From Oegoconia quadripuncta (Eukaryota; Arthropoda; Insecta; Lepidoptera; Autostichidae), in the NCBI GenBank assembly GCA_949316235.1, contig OX438743.1:40207242-40271241 (forward strand): a stretch of DNA of 64,000 nt. Reading direction: 5' to 3'. Below the pieces are notes generated by a model. The model searched no databases. It had not been told where the DNA came from and saw only the letters and a program-made list of their open reading frames with translations. Positions 29,800 to 39,646 of the stretch are shown piece by piece; within the stretch, counting starts at the first letter, position 1; each line of letters begins with the position of its first letter. A program made the translations under genes and the position numbers.

Positions 29800-32700
29800 C
29801 TGTACAATTTGTTCATTAGGTAGGTAAACATTTCTTTACACAATATTTATAAAAAGAATTGATAGCATGCGTTTGTAACGCATTAAAAAGTACAAAAATT
29901 TACGTACATGAGATGCTATATACGAGTAGGTATATAATAGAAAATGTAATTGAGCTATGTTGATAATGTCCAAAAAATAATGCGAAATAGTGCCCAGGAA
30001 AAAATAGTGCCATTATAGTTTTGAGATAGCACTTAGGTAGTATTTAGAGTACAAAAAGTGTGTGAGATCGTTCTGTGGTGCTGGTTTTCTAGAACCATGT
30101 AGACCACTGTTTAGAAAATATAAATTGCTTACGCTTACTGGTTTATACAGAAAACAATGTTTGTCCGGACATTATCCAATACCAGTTATACCTAACATAA
30201 AACAATTATAAGTGATAGTACCTAAATATTATCTGGTAACGTCACAGAGAATTTTTTTTAATTATGTGATTTAGCCCAGAAATTAAAAAATATTTCATGT
30301 GAAACCTTGAAATGATATTCCACATTCCAAATAAAAAACAAATTTACATATAGCTTTGAAAATCGCAGGAATTGGTACATAGAATAGAATAGAATAGAAA
30401 GCGTTTATTTGACACACTACGACACATTAGTTATACAAAACCGGAGAGAAAAAATAACAATAACATACTTAATACACAGCTAAAAATGATAAGATCGATT
30501 AGAAATCGGTGTCGTAAAGTGGTGGCAAAAAGGTCTCCACTCAGCATGAGTTGCCGTTGTATTAATAACTGCAACGCTGATTTTCTGTGGAGCCTCGCGT
30601 GTCGTACATATGATTAACGAAGAAAAAAACTCCAATTTCATAGGTCCAAGTTCACTCCAATGTTAACCCAAAATCAAGCAAATAAATGATTTTTTTTTTT
30701 TTTTTTTTTTTTTATATGAGAGGGCGGCAAACGAGCATGCGGGTCACCTGATGGAAAGCAATCACCGCCGCCCATGGGCACCCGCAACACCAAAAGGGTC
30801 ACAGATGCGTTGCCGGCCTTTGAGGAAGGTGTCCACCCCAGAATAAGTAGGGCAGCCTGAGCGATGAGGGATTCTCCAGCAGTGCTGGTACCCTCCTGGG
30901 GTACTAACTCTTTAAATACCGCTACCATTCTGGAGAGAGACTGGAAGGTGGGCCTCCGGCGCCCTCGCTCACCGGACGAAGCGCAGTGGCAAAATGCCAC
31001 TACTCAGACGTCGGTCTTCTGCGAGAGTGTGGTACTTCCCCGGTCGAGCCGGCCCATTCATGCTGCAAGCTAATAGCTTACAGCGTGGCTCTGCCACTAC
31101 TAAGACTACTAAGATTTCATTTCATTCCATTTCATTTCAATATTTTTACATTATTAAAATAGCTGAATTCCACTTTATGAATTCTGACGGAAAACCCGGT
31201 CTGCCTGTTATAGTAAATAACAAACCGCCTAAGCGTTTAGTTGAATAGCTAATTCAACGATCTGCTTATCCACTATCTCTACATAGAGAAAACTGACCTG
31301 CCGCCGCCGAACTTGTGGTTCAGAGCCTCAGCGCATCCTAATTTGATTCAACATGACAAACAGAGAGCCAAACATAGGCCGCTCGGGGATATTCATCACA
31401 ATATAATTATTTTTCCTTGTTTTGTCGAATTCCAAATGTAAACCTACCAACAAAAAGAGCAACCCCTGAGCTTCTTGCTCGTTCTTCTCGGGGAAGCCAT
31501 TTTTGTGAATAAGTAGTAATTTCAATAATTTTAATATTGAGTTAAAGGATGCGTCGTTTTGAAGTGATAATTTTGTCCTAGAATTAAATCTTTTTTCATT
31601 TGATTCGAATTAACCAGAAGTACCAGGAAGTAAAGAGCGTCGGTGGCTCAGCGTACGCGGTCTCCCAATTTGAGAGGTCCGGGTTCGATTCCTAGGCAGG
31701 CGTTGTACCAATGAGTTTTTAAATTTAATCTAATTACTTATATACATTTATCCAACTCCGCCTCCTCCGTCTTCGTGGCTCAATGTAAACAACATAGGGT
31801 TTACGAATCTGAGGTCGCGGGTTCGATCCCCAACAGGGTACATGTTTAGTACTCGGTTTGGTTGGTGGTAGGCACAACGGGTTAGTGACCTCAATCACAC
31901 CTGATGTTAAGTGAAGATGAGGCCGAAGGTTGAAGCGTTACTGACTCGGAACCCCCATCTTATTTGGGTTATTGGCTATCTTATCTCTGACAACCGGATC
32001 ACAACAATGCTATTAACATTGCTGTTTGGCGGCAGATTTAGATAAGATTGTGGTAGCAACCCAGGCGGACATTTAAAATGTCCTACCATCAACCAAACCG
32101 AGTACTAAATATGTACCCCGCTGCTGATCGAAACCGCGACCTCCGAATCGTAAACCCAATGTTGCTTACATTGAGCCACGGAGTCGGTTTAAAAATCATA
32201 TTTTACACATATGCATCCAGATTGAATACATGATTCAAAAATTTCATAAGTCCTTCGCTCTGGTCGATTGGTCACACAGTTCTGAGCTCCACAGCAATTC
32301 TCACAAGGCAATTAGGTATACGGGTTACCTAGGAATAACATACATACATAATATCACGCCTGTTTCCCGCAGAGACCACAGACTTCCACTTGCTCAGATC
32401 CTGACACACCTCTTTTACTTCATTCACTCTCATAAGGTTGTTCATACACGCTCGTCTGTTTAGGGTAACTCTTGACTTGGCCTTTCTTTAAGACGTCCCC
32501 GAGTTGATCATGGTATGTTTGCCGTGGTCTTCCCCTACCAACACTACCATCCATATTTGCTTCGTATATCTCTTTCGCAAGATCTACGTTCTAATATAAG
32601 TTCAACGCCAAAGCGTAAGTAGTAAATCTGTGTTTGGATACCCCAAAGAGTATGTTACCATCACAATTCCTCCAGACGTTGTAGTTGTCCAGGCAGTTGA

Positions 32701-35700
32701 TCCCGATCCAGACTTTCCCCCTGCTCTTGCTTCCAATCACATCCGAGTAGCGCATGCGACGCACCATCTGCTGCATGAAGTTGAAATCCGCCTGCACACA
32801 GCAAATGAAAAAGAATCAATGATGATGGAACAATCAATAATGGAGAATAATAAACAAATAAGCAAATAAACAAATAAACAAATAAACGAATAAACGAATA
32901 AACGAATAAACGAATAAACGAATAAACGAATAAACGAATAAACGAATAAACGAATAAACGAATAAACGAATAAACGAATAAACGAATAAACGAGTAAACG
33001 AGTAAACAAGTAAACAAGTAAACAAGTAAACCAGTAAACCAGTAAACCCGTAAACCAGTAAACCAGTAAACAAGTAAACAAGTAAACAAGTAAACAAGTA
33101 AACAAGTAAACAAGTAAACAAGTAAACAAATAAACAAATAAACAAATAAACAAATAAACAAATAAACAAATAAACAAATAAACAAATAAACAAATAAACA
33201 AATAAACAAATAAACAAATAAACAAATAAACAAATAAACAAATAAACAAATAAACAAATAAACAAATAAACAAATAAGCAAAGAAACAAATAAACAAAGA
33301 AACAAATAAACAAATAAACAAATAAATAAATAAATATACAAATAAACAAATAAGAACAAATGAACAAATGAACAAATAAACAAATAAATAAATCAAACAA
33401 TAGCCTTATGAATGATGATTGAAAGGAAGACGAAGACCACGGAAAAGATGGATGGATTGTGTGAGGGATGATATGAACGAAAAGGTCGTGAATGTGGTAA
33501 TGGCCGCCTGAGGCGAATGGAAGAAAAAGACATACTGCGCCGACTCCAATAAAATTGGGACTTGGGCGGGAAGATGATGATTAACAATATGATGTCCCTA
33601 TTGCCAGCCTTTGCACAGGCTCCTCTTATTATTATTAAATTCTTTATTGCACACAAAAATAAAATACAAAAACATTTAACATAGATGATGAAGTGTACAA
33701 AGGCGGTCTTATCGTTGATAGCGATTTCTTCCAGACAACCTCAGTTAAAGAAGCTTTTTAATAAGTAGTTGGATAGTGCAAAGTAAAACCTGAATAACTT
33801 TAAATATCAGTAGGTACATATACGATACATAGAAAATACATAGGTATAGTAGAATACATACAAAGATAAACACTTACTAAAATAAACACACCATATAAAT
33901 AAGTACAATAATAAAATACACATAAATATATATAACAGTATATGCAATTCATTAAAGAGATAAATAATCCTTTTAGTAGAGGCGGTACGGGCTATAATCT
34001 ACCACGGCCGCCCGTGCGTAATGGAGGATTTGTTTTAGTACCATTCCTAATATGCTAAATGGTTTGACAATCGATATTCGATTTGATAACGGAATCTTTT
34101 AAATTTTGCATTCGAAAAAACTTCCCGATGAATCGAATCGAAACTACCACGCATTATAAACTTTTCTATAAAACTTTTTCGACCTGTTTGGCGTAGTGGT
34201 TATAAACCCTGACTGTTGTACGAAAAGGTCGCGAGTTCGAATCCCGCTAGGCATGTATTTGAGTTATTGATGTTTTCATTTATAATAATAGATATGTATA
34301 AATTTAAGCATCTTATTCATAAAAATTTACAAACGCTTTATAATCCTGTTTTAGATTAAAGTATGTTTTCTCACTTTCTTAGTTCATAGAGGAATAACAC
34401 TACCCGAAGTATAATCAATAAAACATAGTTCAAAAGCCGTGTGTCGGTATCGAATGTCTTAGGTTCGAGTTTTAGGCATCAGAAAAGAAAACGTCCCGTA
34501 TTGACTTCTAGAAGTTATGGCAACCCTATTTATTGTACAGACCAACTTAATGCCAGCGATCGGGAAAAAAGAAACAGAAAATATAGTGAAATTGCGTTTA
34601 TGAGCGCGCCATCTGGTGTGACACCTCCGAACCGTTTAACTGGTCTGTCATTATCTACGACTATGCTCCGGTACTATTGAGTATGAAGATTTAGTTCGGG
34701 ATAAGACCAACAGATGGCGCTATTCATTACTAAAATTTATTTGTTCAAGAGGGCTTAATCTGTCCAATGGCGCTCGCATTAGATAAATTAAGATTTCTTT
34801 TTAAATACAGAATAAATAAAAAGTCGCTTTGACTTGCCTGTATTCGAGAAATAATACCTAAATAACTTTGATGGTTGCTATTTTCGAGAATTCACGATAA
34901 ATCGATTTAAATGTAGATATTATTAGGGATTGTCGAGTGCAGGTCAAAGGTTTTAAAAGATAATATTGTTATATTACCTCTGATTTTGGCACACCTAAAG
35001 TAGCTCCTTGGTCTTCACAATGCTTCTTCGCATCTGTCCAGTTTAACGCATTCGTTTCTATTTTGTATGCGTTGCCGTTCAATTCGTTTAACGTGTAACC
35101 TGTTATAAAAAGATTAACCTTTATTACAGAGTAGGTAATTCAGTTTCTGCATTCGATTTACAAAACTGAGTAGATTTCCAGCGTGAGACATGATTTGTAC
35201 CAGTGGTAGGATATGTTTAATTATCCGCCTGGCCAGGGACCATAGTTCTATCTAAGGCCCGTTCTTGAGATTGAGATCGCGTCTCAGCTCAATACTATTT
35301 TTTTTGATACTGTTATAATATGCAACAAATTGAGGCGTCAACTTAAGGTCATCTCAATCCTGAGAATTAAGATTCTCAAGATTGAGAACAGTTTTGTGAT
35401 CGGTCTCAAGTAAACGTGTTGATTAATAAACCTGACTTGAGACCTGACAAGCACGTGCACACTCAAGCAGTACTCAATTGAGAGGTGCGGCCGCGTTTTA
35501 ATAAATGAAACTGAAGACTATCATTCATTCGCCGCTGAGGCGAATACTTCAGAAGTGATCTTAGCTAAGTAGACCTCAAGATTGGTTTATAAATTAGTAT
35601 GGAGCTTGAGATAGAGTCAACTGCTTAAGACACATCTCGGTTGATACAACCTCAAGACTTGTATTGAGATTGGTTTATTAAAACGGGCCTTACTCTGTCG

Positions 35701-38373
35701 CCAAACAGCAATGGTGTCGATTCGGATGTACACCAACTAAACTAAACTAAAACCAGTTTTGGAGTGGTACCGCCGCATCGTACTGTTCCAAGGAGAAAAA
35801 GACAGTACTACTTTAAAACTGATTTTAGTTTAGTTTAGTCGGTGTACATCCGAATCGACACCAATGTTGATAGTATAGTGTTCGGCTGTTTCAAGATAGC
35901 CAGTCCCTCAAATAAGTTAGGCGTTCCGGGCGAGCGTGCTTCCACCTTCGGCCTCTCAGGTGTGATTGAGGTCAAACGCTAGCCCGTGCATAAAAAAAAC
36001 TATGAAGATCACATATGAAAAAGGATAATATTTTTAAATTTTTTGTAGGTACAATCGGCGCCATAAATAACCATAAAGGGCAATTTTACATGGTCAATGG
36101 TAAATTTTATTCTTATACGTTCATTAGAAATCATTAAGCAACAAACAAATAAACAAACATCCAATTTTTTGCATTTATAATATTAGTTAGATATCAAATA
36201 AACACACTTGATTTTCGTGTAAGCTGGTCCGTTCACGTACCTAAGTTCAGATTTGTGTATGCCACAGACTACACTATGAGATCAAGATCATACATTACTT
36301 ATTTTATTAAAAAAATATTAAACATACCTTCAAGTAATTCGCCGTGACTACACAGCATCCTCATTGCAAACACAAGGACAATCTTGTATGAACTGTAAAG
36401 AAAACTATTGTCTTTAAGCGTTATGTAAACGGGCAATTAACTGCCCAGGAGTGGAGCCCCAAAGGAACCAGACACAACAGCAAAAGCAGAAATGTCCGTC
36501 ACACAATCTGGCCTACGACACATACCAATATAATCACTTTAGAATCGATATCGGTTTAGTGCTTTCAAATTCAAAGTCTAAACGAAATCGCGTGAATGAG
36601 TGATAAGCTTACTTGGTAATAACAACATGCGGGCGAAGACCTTGAGGGCATTGTGTAGGTCACGGAATAACAAGTGGCTAACCTAAATTCCTTTAAAGGG
36701 TCGGGCTGTATCACAGACTTAAAGATTGTAGCAGAGCTTACGAAAAAGGCGACCGGTACCCCATGCAGCATGTCAACTAAAGATACTTTTTTTACCCGAA
36801 TCCCCAAGAAAGGAGGGTTTGTATGTATGTCCGTTCCTTTGGCGCATCTTTAGCCTAAACAGCTTGACCGATTTCGAAGTGCATGGTGTTGTTAGATTCC
36901 TCTTGATCCCTTAAGTGTCATAGGATACATTTTATGGTAAAAAATCCAACATGGCGTTAGCAAAATGCAAAATACGATGTCGGGTTTTTTGGTTTTGAAA
37001 TATTTAAATAGTTATTTCAAGACTGTCTTAAATTACACCGATATTAACATTTGAAAGCTTTGAAGTTGTTTTGAAACGTATCCCAACTTCTCGTGCTGAC
37101 TGTAATTAAATTTAGACCCGTATTAATAAACCATTCTCAAGATTGAGAACAGTCTTGTAATCGGTCTCAAGTAAACGTGTTGATTAATAAACCTAACTTG
37201 AGACCTGAAAATCACGTACATACTCAAGCAGTACTCACTTGAGAGGTGCGAAGACTATCATATCGAAATATACCGTCAAAACACAATATAAAAAGTTTCT
37301 TTTAGAAAAACAAAAGAATTTAATATAATACTTCGAGGCCGATGATGTAGCCTTTATGTTTGTTGTTATATCATATTTATATATTTATAAATACCTATAT
37401 TCATATTTATGTTATACTTGTATACCTACTAAATATTTATGTATTTATTATCTTCTTTGTCACATTCACACACTGCACTTTTACAATGACACAATACTTT
37501 CCCGCTACATAACAAGCACATATTACTACACACTCTTTTACACATCGCTTTCCTCTCCCAGGGTGGGACGGAAGAACAGCGCCCAGTTCCTGGAACTGAG
37601 CATAATGCTGAGTCCCACCCTTTTTGCCACAGGGGCACTCAAAATTTATTATGTCTATCTTTATTATGTTTTGTATTTTGTTCTTTTTAATGTTTTAGAT
37701 GTTAAGTTTGTTTTGTACATTTAATGTGTGCCCACTTGTGGTAAATAAACTGTTTTCTTTCTTTCTTTCTTTTCATTCATTCGCTACTTGAGAAGTGATC
37801 TCAGCTGAGTAGACCTCAGGACTGGTTTATAAATTAGCATGGAGGTTGAGATAGCGTCAATTCTTAAGGCGCACCTCGGGTGATACAGCCTCAAGACTTG
37901 TCTTGAGATTGGTTTATTAATACGGGCCTAAATTCAAATTGCTATAGTAGTTGTACATAATATAGGTATTTCCTACATACTATGTGGTAGTTTTAAAGTA
38001 CTCTGAGGCAGGGAATAGTAGAGCCAATATTAGATGTAACTTCTTCTAGATCCTTAGGGTGACACGCATCAGTGACTTGTCGATAATGTAGTCTTTATTT
38101 TTGAGTTCGGATATTAGGGTTGTGGGCAGAGTAGATAATCAAAAATACTTTCTAAGCATTAAATTATAAGATAAGTGAGATGAGATAGCCAGTCCTCCAA
38201 ATGTGTTGGGGTTTGCGGGTCAGTACGCTTCCACCTTCGACCTCATCTTCACTCAACATCAGGTGTGATTGAGGTCAAGTACCAACCCGTAGTCCATAAA
38301 AAAAAATTAAACTAACTCATTTTGATATAGTTTTTTTACTAATAATAAACTTATATTAAAGAACTCACCGCAT
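29739..38373 (-). CDS. Secreted C-type lectin (3' end not located)
   Basis: Five exons in phase: 38373-38369 (ATG CG), 36392-36328 (21 codons plus ends), 35099-34978, 32791-32659 and 29799-29739. The product starts [20 protein letters not shown], a short basic start and hydrophobic core that fit a signal peptide. The C-type lectin domain follows: [68 protein letters not shown]. This fits the WIG and F.KW.P.(N/E) motifs of small insect immune lectins. The last exon ends in phase 2 at a GTAAGT donor, so a further exon with the closing cysteines must exist; reading through gives an early stop instead. About 128 residues are accounted for, against 150-220 usual for insect single-domain lectins. 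Expected role: binding of microbial glycans in haemolymph (family knowledge, not shown here). Confidence 0.85.
30262..30646. mobile_element. Miniature DNA transposon (TTAGGTCC family), copy 3, split by a LINE end
   Basis: ATTATGTGATTTAGCCCAGA to GCAGGAATTGGTACAT, then after an insert ATGATTAACGAAG to CCAATTTCATAGGTCC. The left third of the element is missing. Confidence 0.75.
30381..30603 (-). mobile_element. LINE 3' end inserted with a 6-bp target duplication
   Basis: Begins (AGAAT)n AAAGCGTTTATTTGACACAC: reversed, a CAAATAAACGCTTT(CTATT)n tail. GTACAT occurs on both sides (30375-30380 and 30604-30609). A short 5'-truncated LINE insertion. Confidence 0.75.
30693..31085 (-). mobile_element. 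LINE 3' region (CR1/Jockey-like, CATGCTCGTTTGCCGCCC family)
   Basis: A poly-T tract, then GGGCGGCAAACGAGCATGCG, CACCGCCGCCCATGGGCACC, CAACACCAAAAGGGTCACAG and, further in, CGCTCACCGGACGAAGCGCA. Same 3' end as at 48540-48855 (+) and 58350-58550 (-). Open frames here derive from the LINE. Confidence 0.7.
31328..31545 (+). mobile_element. LINE 3' UTR fragment (AGAGCAACC family)
   Basis: AAAAGAGCAACCCCTGAGCT, TCTTGCTCGTTCTTCTCGGG and AATAAGTAGTAATTTCAATA match the tails at 39160, 49600 and 53545. Confidence 0.55.
31637..31760 (+). mobile_element. SINE-B copy, 3'-truncated
   Basis: GCGTCGGTGGCTCAGCG, GGTCCGGGTTCGATTCC, then TATACATTTATCCAACTCCG before it is cut by a SINE-A head. Confidence 0.85.
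31764..31870 (+). mobile_element. SINE-A head, abutting an inverted copy
   Basis: CTCCGTCTTCGTGGCTCAAT to GGTTTGGTTGGTGGTA, then a direct junction with the tail of the reverse copy. Confidence 0.85.
31871..32188 (-). mobile_element. SINE-A copy, inverted relative to its neighbour
   Basis: From GGCACAACGGGTTAGTGACC through the full body to the head (CATTGAGCCACGGAGTCGG). Together with 31764-31870 it can form a hairpin of about 100-bp arms. Confidence 0.85.
32340..32580 (-). mobile_element. LINE C-terminal / 3' relic
   Basis: CAGACTTCCACTTGCTCAGA, TCTTTAAGACGTCCCCGAGT and GCCGTGGTCTTCCCC are the reverse of an RTE-like ORF end ([24 protein letters not shown] reading). A plus-strand relative of this tail is at about 59150-59290. 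Confidence 0.5.
32659..32791 (-). CDS. C-type lectin exon 4
   Basis: 133 nt between acceptor TTGCTGTGTGCAG and donor GTAACA, phase 0 in and 1 out. Encodes [20 protein letters not shown], then [20 protein letters not shown] and RNCD, holding the lectin WIG motif and two cysteines. Two other frames here are shadows extended by the neighbouring tandem array. Confidence 0.85.
32848..33393. repeat. 8-bp tandem array with ordered variant blocks
   Basis: Units are AAACAAAT at both ends; moving inward from the left come AAACGAAT (about 12 in a row), AAACGAGT, AAACAAGT, AAACCAGT with one AAACCCGT, then AAACAAGT again and a long AAACAAAT run. About 65 units. Starts ~57 bp outside the lectin exon 4 acceptor. 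The long minus-strand frames (repeats of LFVY/LFIC type) are artefacts. Confidence 0.95.
33415..33590 (+). pseudogene. RTE-like LINE ORF, C-terminal relic
   Basis: The plus strand reads [16 protein letters not shown] in one frame, and in the neighbouring frame [24 protein letters not shown], then [20 protein letters not shown]. This is the basic tail of endonuclease-reverse transcriptase LINEs. Confidence 0.6.
33640..33745 (-). mobile_element. LINE 3' UTR fragment
   Basis: TTCTTTATTGCACACAAAAA, GGCGGTCTTATCGTTGATAG and CGATTTCTTCCAGACAACC, the family also seen at 14985 and 63882. Confidence 0.65.
33746..34182. other. Lectin intron sequence; no feature seen
   Basis: AT-rich with dispersed ATACATA runs; GGGCTATAATCTACCACGGC at ~33990 hints at an old repeat. 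No exon. Confidence 0.3.
34183..34340 (+). mobile_element. SINE-C copy, 3'-shortened
   Basis: GACCTGTTTGGCGTAGTGGT, then GGTCGCGAGTTCGAATCCCG and a worn body with ATAATAGATATGTATAAAT. Confidence 0.75.
34978..35099 (-). CDS. C-type lectin exon 3
   Basis: 122 nt, acceptor CTTTTTATAACAG, donor GTAATA, phase 1 in and 0 out. Encodes [20 protein letters not shown], then [20 protein letters not shown], the N-terminal half of the lectin domain with its first conserved cysteine. Confidence 0.9.
35254..35692. mobile_element. Family F8 element nested in SINE-A
   Basis: Termini AAGGCCCGTTCTTGAGATTG and GGTTTATTAAAACGGGCCTT are inverted. The interior TCTCAAGTAAACGTGTTGAT and TATCATTCATTCGCCGCTGA match the other copies. 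Confidence 0.8.
35713..35862. mobile_element. 150-bp palindromic element F5, nested in SINE-A
   Basis: GGTGTCGATTCGGATGTACA and its reverse complement at the ends; AACTAAACTAAAACCAGTTTT arms close on a ~50-bp loop. AAT lies on both sides, a possible 3-bp duplication. Confidence 0.85.
36328..36392 (-). CDS. C-type lectin exon 2 (signal peptide)
   Basis: 65 nt, acceptor TTTTCTTTACAG, donor GTATGT, phase 2 in and 1 out. [20 protein letters not shown]: a hydrophobic core followed by small or polar residues suited to signal peptidase cleavage. Confidence 0.8.
36789..37000 (+). repeat. Family X dispersed repeat
   Basis: TTTTTACCCGAATCCCCAAG, short seed TTGTATGTATGTCCG, then CGATTTCGAAGTGCATGGTG, CATAGGATACATTTTATGGT and GATGTCGGGTTTTTTGG. 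Confidence 0.7.
37113..37930. mobile_element. Family F8 element split by a LINE insertion
   Basis: Left end GACCCGTATTAATAAACCAT, right end TTGGTTTATTAATACGGGCC. The two halves are colinear with the copy at 35254, broken at GAAGACTATCA / TCATTCATTCGC. Confidence 0.8.
37263..37772 (+). mobile_element. LINE 3' end inserted in the F8 element
   Basis: Ends TGGTAAATAAACTGTTTTC(TTTC)n, with ATCA/TCA flanks as a possible duplication. GAGCATAATGCTGAGTCCCA-type sequence in the 3' UTR. The open frame over it is AT-rich and has no RT motif. Confidence 0.6.
38178..38309 (+). mobile_element. SINE-A copy, 5'-truncated
   Basis: AGATAGCCAGTCCTCCAAAT to CCAACCCGTAGTCCATAAAA. It lies 60 bp past the exon 1 donor, inside lectin intron 1. 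Confidence 0.85.
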
Positions 38374-38491
38374 TTTAGTTTCACTTTATTCTTGATTCCA
38401 TAAAAGTCACTTTCCGTACCTACTTTGCCAAAGGAGTGTACTGTCGAGCAACAAACCGACTACCAGCGTGGCTGACAACTGAACGTTAACT
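38369..38491 (-). CDS. C-type lectin exon 1 (5' UTR plus first five coding nucleotides)
   Basis: Proposed transcript start at 38491; ATG at 38373-38371 followed by CG and donor GTGAGT. The context AACTAAAATG has A at -3. The CG combines with T from exon 2 to give Arg2. Confidence 0.65.
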
Positions 38492-38521
38492 GATGGTGTA
38501 GTGATATTAACTGATTATAAA
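38489..38521 (-). promoter_or_regulatory. Lectin promoter: TATA box and initiator
   Basis: TTTATAA at 38521-38515 and TCAGT at 38493-38489 on the minus strand, 28 nt from the TATA T (38519) to the initiator A (38491). A second TCAGT (A at 38480) sits 11 nt further down. Confidence 0.55.
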
Positions 38522-38639
38522 ACCAAGTTATTTGCTCCGGCTTGCAATATGTCACTAATAGCGAAGATAAAAGACTATTAGTGCAAGAGTAGGTAGCTGA
38601 ACAGCCGGTTACGTAAATTTTTGTGGGACACAGAATAAG

Positions 38640-38895
38640 TTTTTACAATCAAACACCAGAACATGTACATGTATTGTATTATAAATGCAAAAGATTGGAT
38701 GTTTTTTTTGTTTGTTGCTCAATTACGGCGAAACAGATGAATGGATTTGGTATATAGGTAGAGTGTACCCTGGATTAAGACATAGGATATTTTTTATCCT
38801 GATAAAGTGAGTAGTTCCCGTGGGATAAACAAATTAAACATATCCGCGATAAAGCTATTCCATGCAGGCGAAGCCGCGGGCGGAAAGCTAGTAAT
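38640..38895. repeat. Dispersed lepidopteran-type repeat (GCATTTATAAT end)
   Basis: ATTATAAATGCAAAAGATTG, ACGGCGAAACAGATGAATGG, GGATAAACAAATTAAACATA and CGAAGCCGCGGGCGGAAAGC. Diverged relatives lie at 45886, 46385, 51850 and 54360. Confidence 0.5.
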
Positions 38896-38929
38896 AAATA
38901 ATATAGAAAGAAAAGAAAGAAAGAAATCG

Positions 38930-39290
38930 TATATGTTATGTACTATATACGCTTTTTCAATAAGGTTCGTGTTCATATACAAAATCTTCCTTTCAATAAA
39001 TTTAAAGATACTATAAGTAAAACAGAAACATATTAAGAAAGAATATTATAAAATATCAGATTGTTTGGATGATAAACATTCATGGACTTAACCAACCCCT
39101 TTATAATATAAAATAATAATTTTGTAATATAAAAACCTTTTTTTTTAAAAAAAAAGAGCAACCTCTCGAGTTTCTTGCTTGTTCTTCTCAGGAGAAAATT
39201 GCCTTTTGAACAAGCAGTAGCTTAAAAAATGTTAAATCTGACTATTTTAAGTGTACCCTGTGTACCTACAAAATAAAGCATTTTTTTGAT
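38930..39290 (+). pseudogene. LINE ORF end and 3' UTR
   Basis: TATATACGCTTTTTCAATAA and CAAAATCTTCCTTTCAATAA read, with a frameshift, as the LFNKVP..IQNLPLNKFK C-terminus of a LINE. Then AAAAGAGCAACCTCTCGAGT, CTTGCTTGTTCTTCTCAGG and AAAATAAAGCATTTTT. A better copy is at 49345. Confidence 0.65.
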
Positions 39291-39373
39291 TTCGATTATA
39301 AATGAATAACATAAATGTATAAAAATCATTTAAAAGAAAAATTATAATTGGAATGCAACGGTAAAAACACATA

Positions 39374-39397
39374 CAGGGTGATATATAATTCACCCTG
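39374..39397. mobile_element. 24-bp solo terminal palindrome of the CAGGGTGAATT family
   Basis: CAGGGTGATAT followed by ATAATTCACCCTG, flanked by TA on each side. Both transposon ends are present with no interior. Confidence 0.7.
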
Positions 39398-39427
39398 TAT
39401 AATACAATAAGTTATATAATGTGAATA

Positions 39428-39646
39428 ATGAAGGCTTCATCCTCATTGGTACGATACCCTGTAATACCATCAAAACAAAACATAAGGAATTCAATAAATG
39501 ATTTGAGTTTAAGTAATTTAGTATATGAAATTTTCGCCAGCAAGCCACAGACCAGGCAAAAGTGTGCCAAACGCCTATACAAAAAAGTCTACAAAAATCA
39601 TCTACTAAGTGTACGACGCAGGAATGCACACAAGGCGCTAAGGTGA
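39428..39646 (+). other. Unclassified basic open frame
   Basis: 72 codons from ATG; the second half is lysine/arginine-rich (KCAKRLYKKVYKNHLLSVRR). No known motif, no splice support, no repeat match. Could be a relic or chance. Confidence 0.2.

Larger units (their letters stand above)
35200..35999 (+). mobile_element. SINE-A copy split by two other elements
   Basis: GTACCAGTGGTAGGATATGT to CCATAGTTCTATCT, then the F8 element, then CTCTGTCGCCAAACAGCAAT, then the F5 palindrome, then GTTGATAGTATAGTGTTCGG to GCATAAAAAAAA. The three SINE pieces are colinear. Confidence 0.85.

Noticed and set aside
31301..31340. Possible lectin micro-exon (minus strand, [12 protein letters not shown] between AG and GTCAGT)
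   Set aside because: Its exit phase (2) does not fit the next exon (entry phase 1), whereas exon 4 joins 29799-29739 directly in phase. Thirteen open codons are not significant.
32661..33400. Three long minus-strand frames of 188-240 codons rich in L, F, Y, V and C
   Set aside because: Products of the 8-bp array. The last part of one overlaps lectin exon 4 but in a wrong frame.
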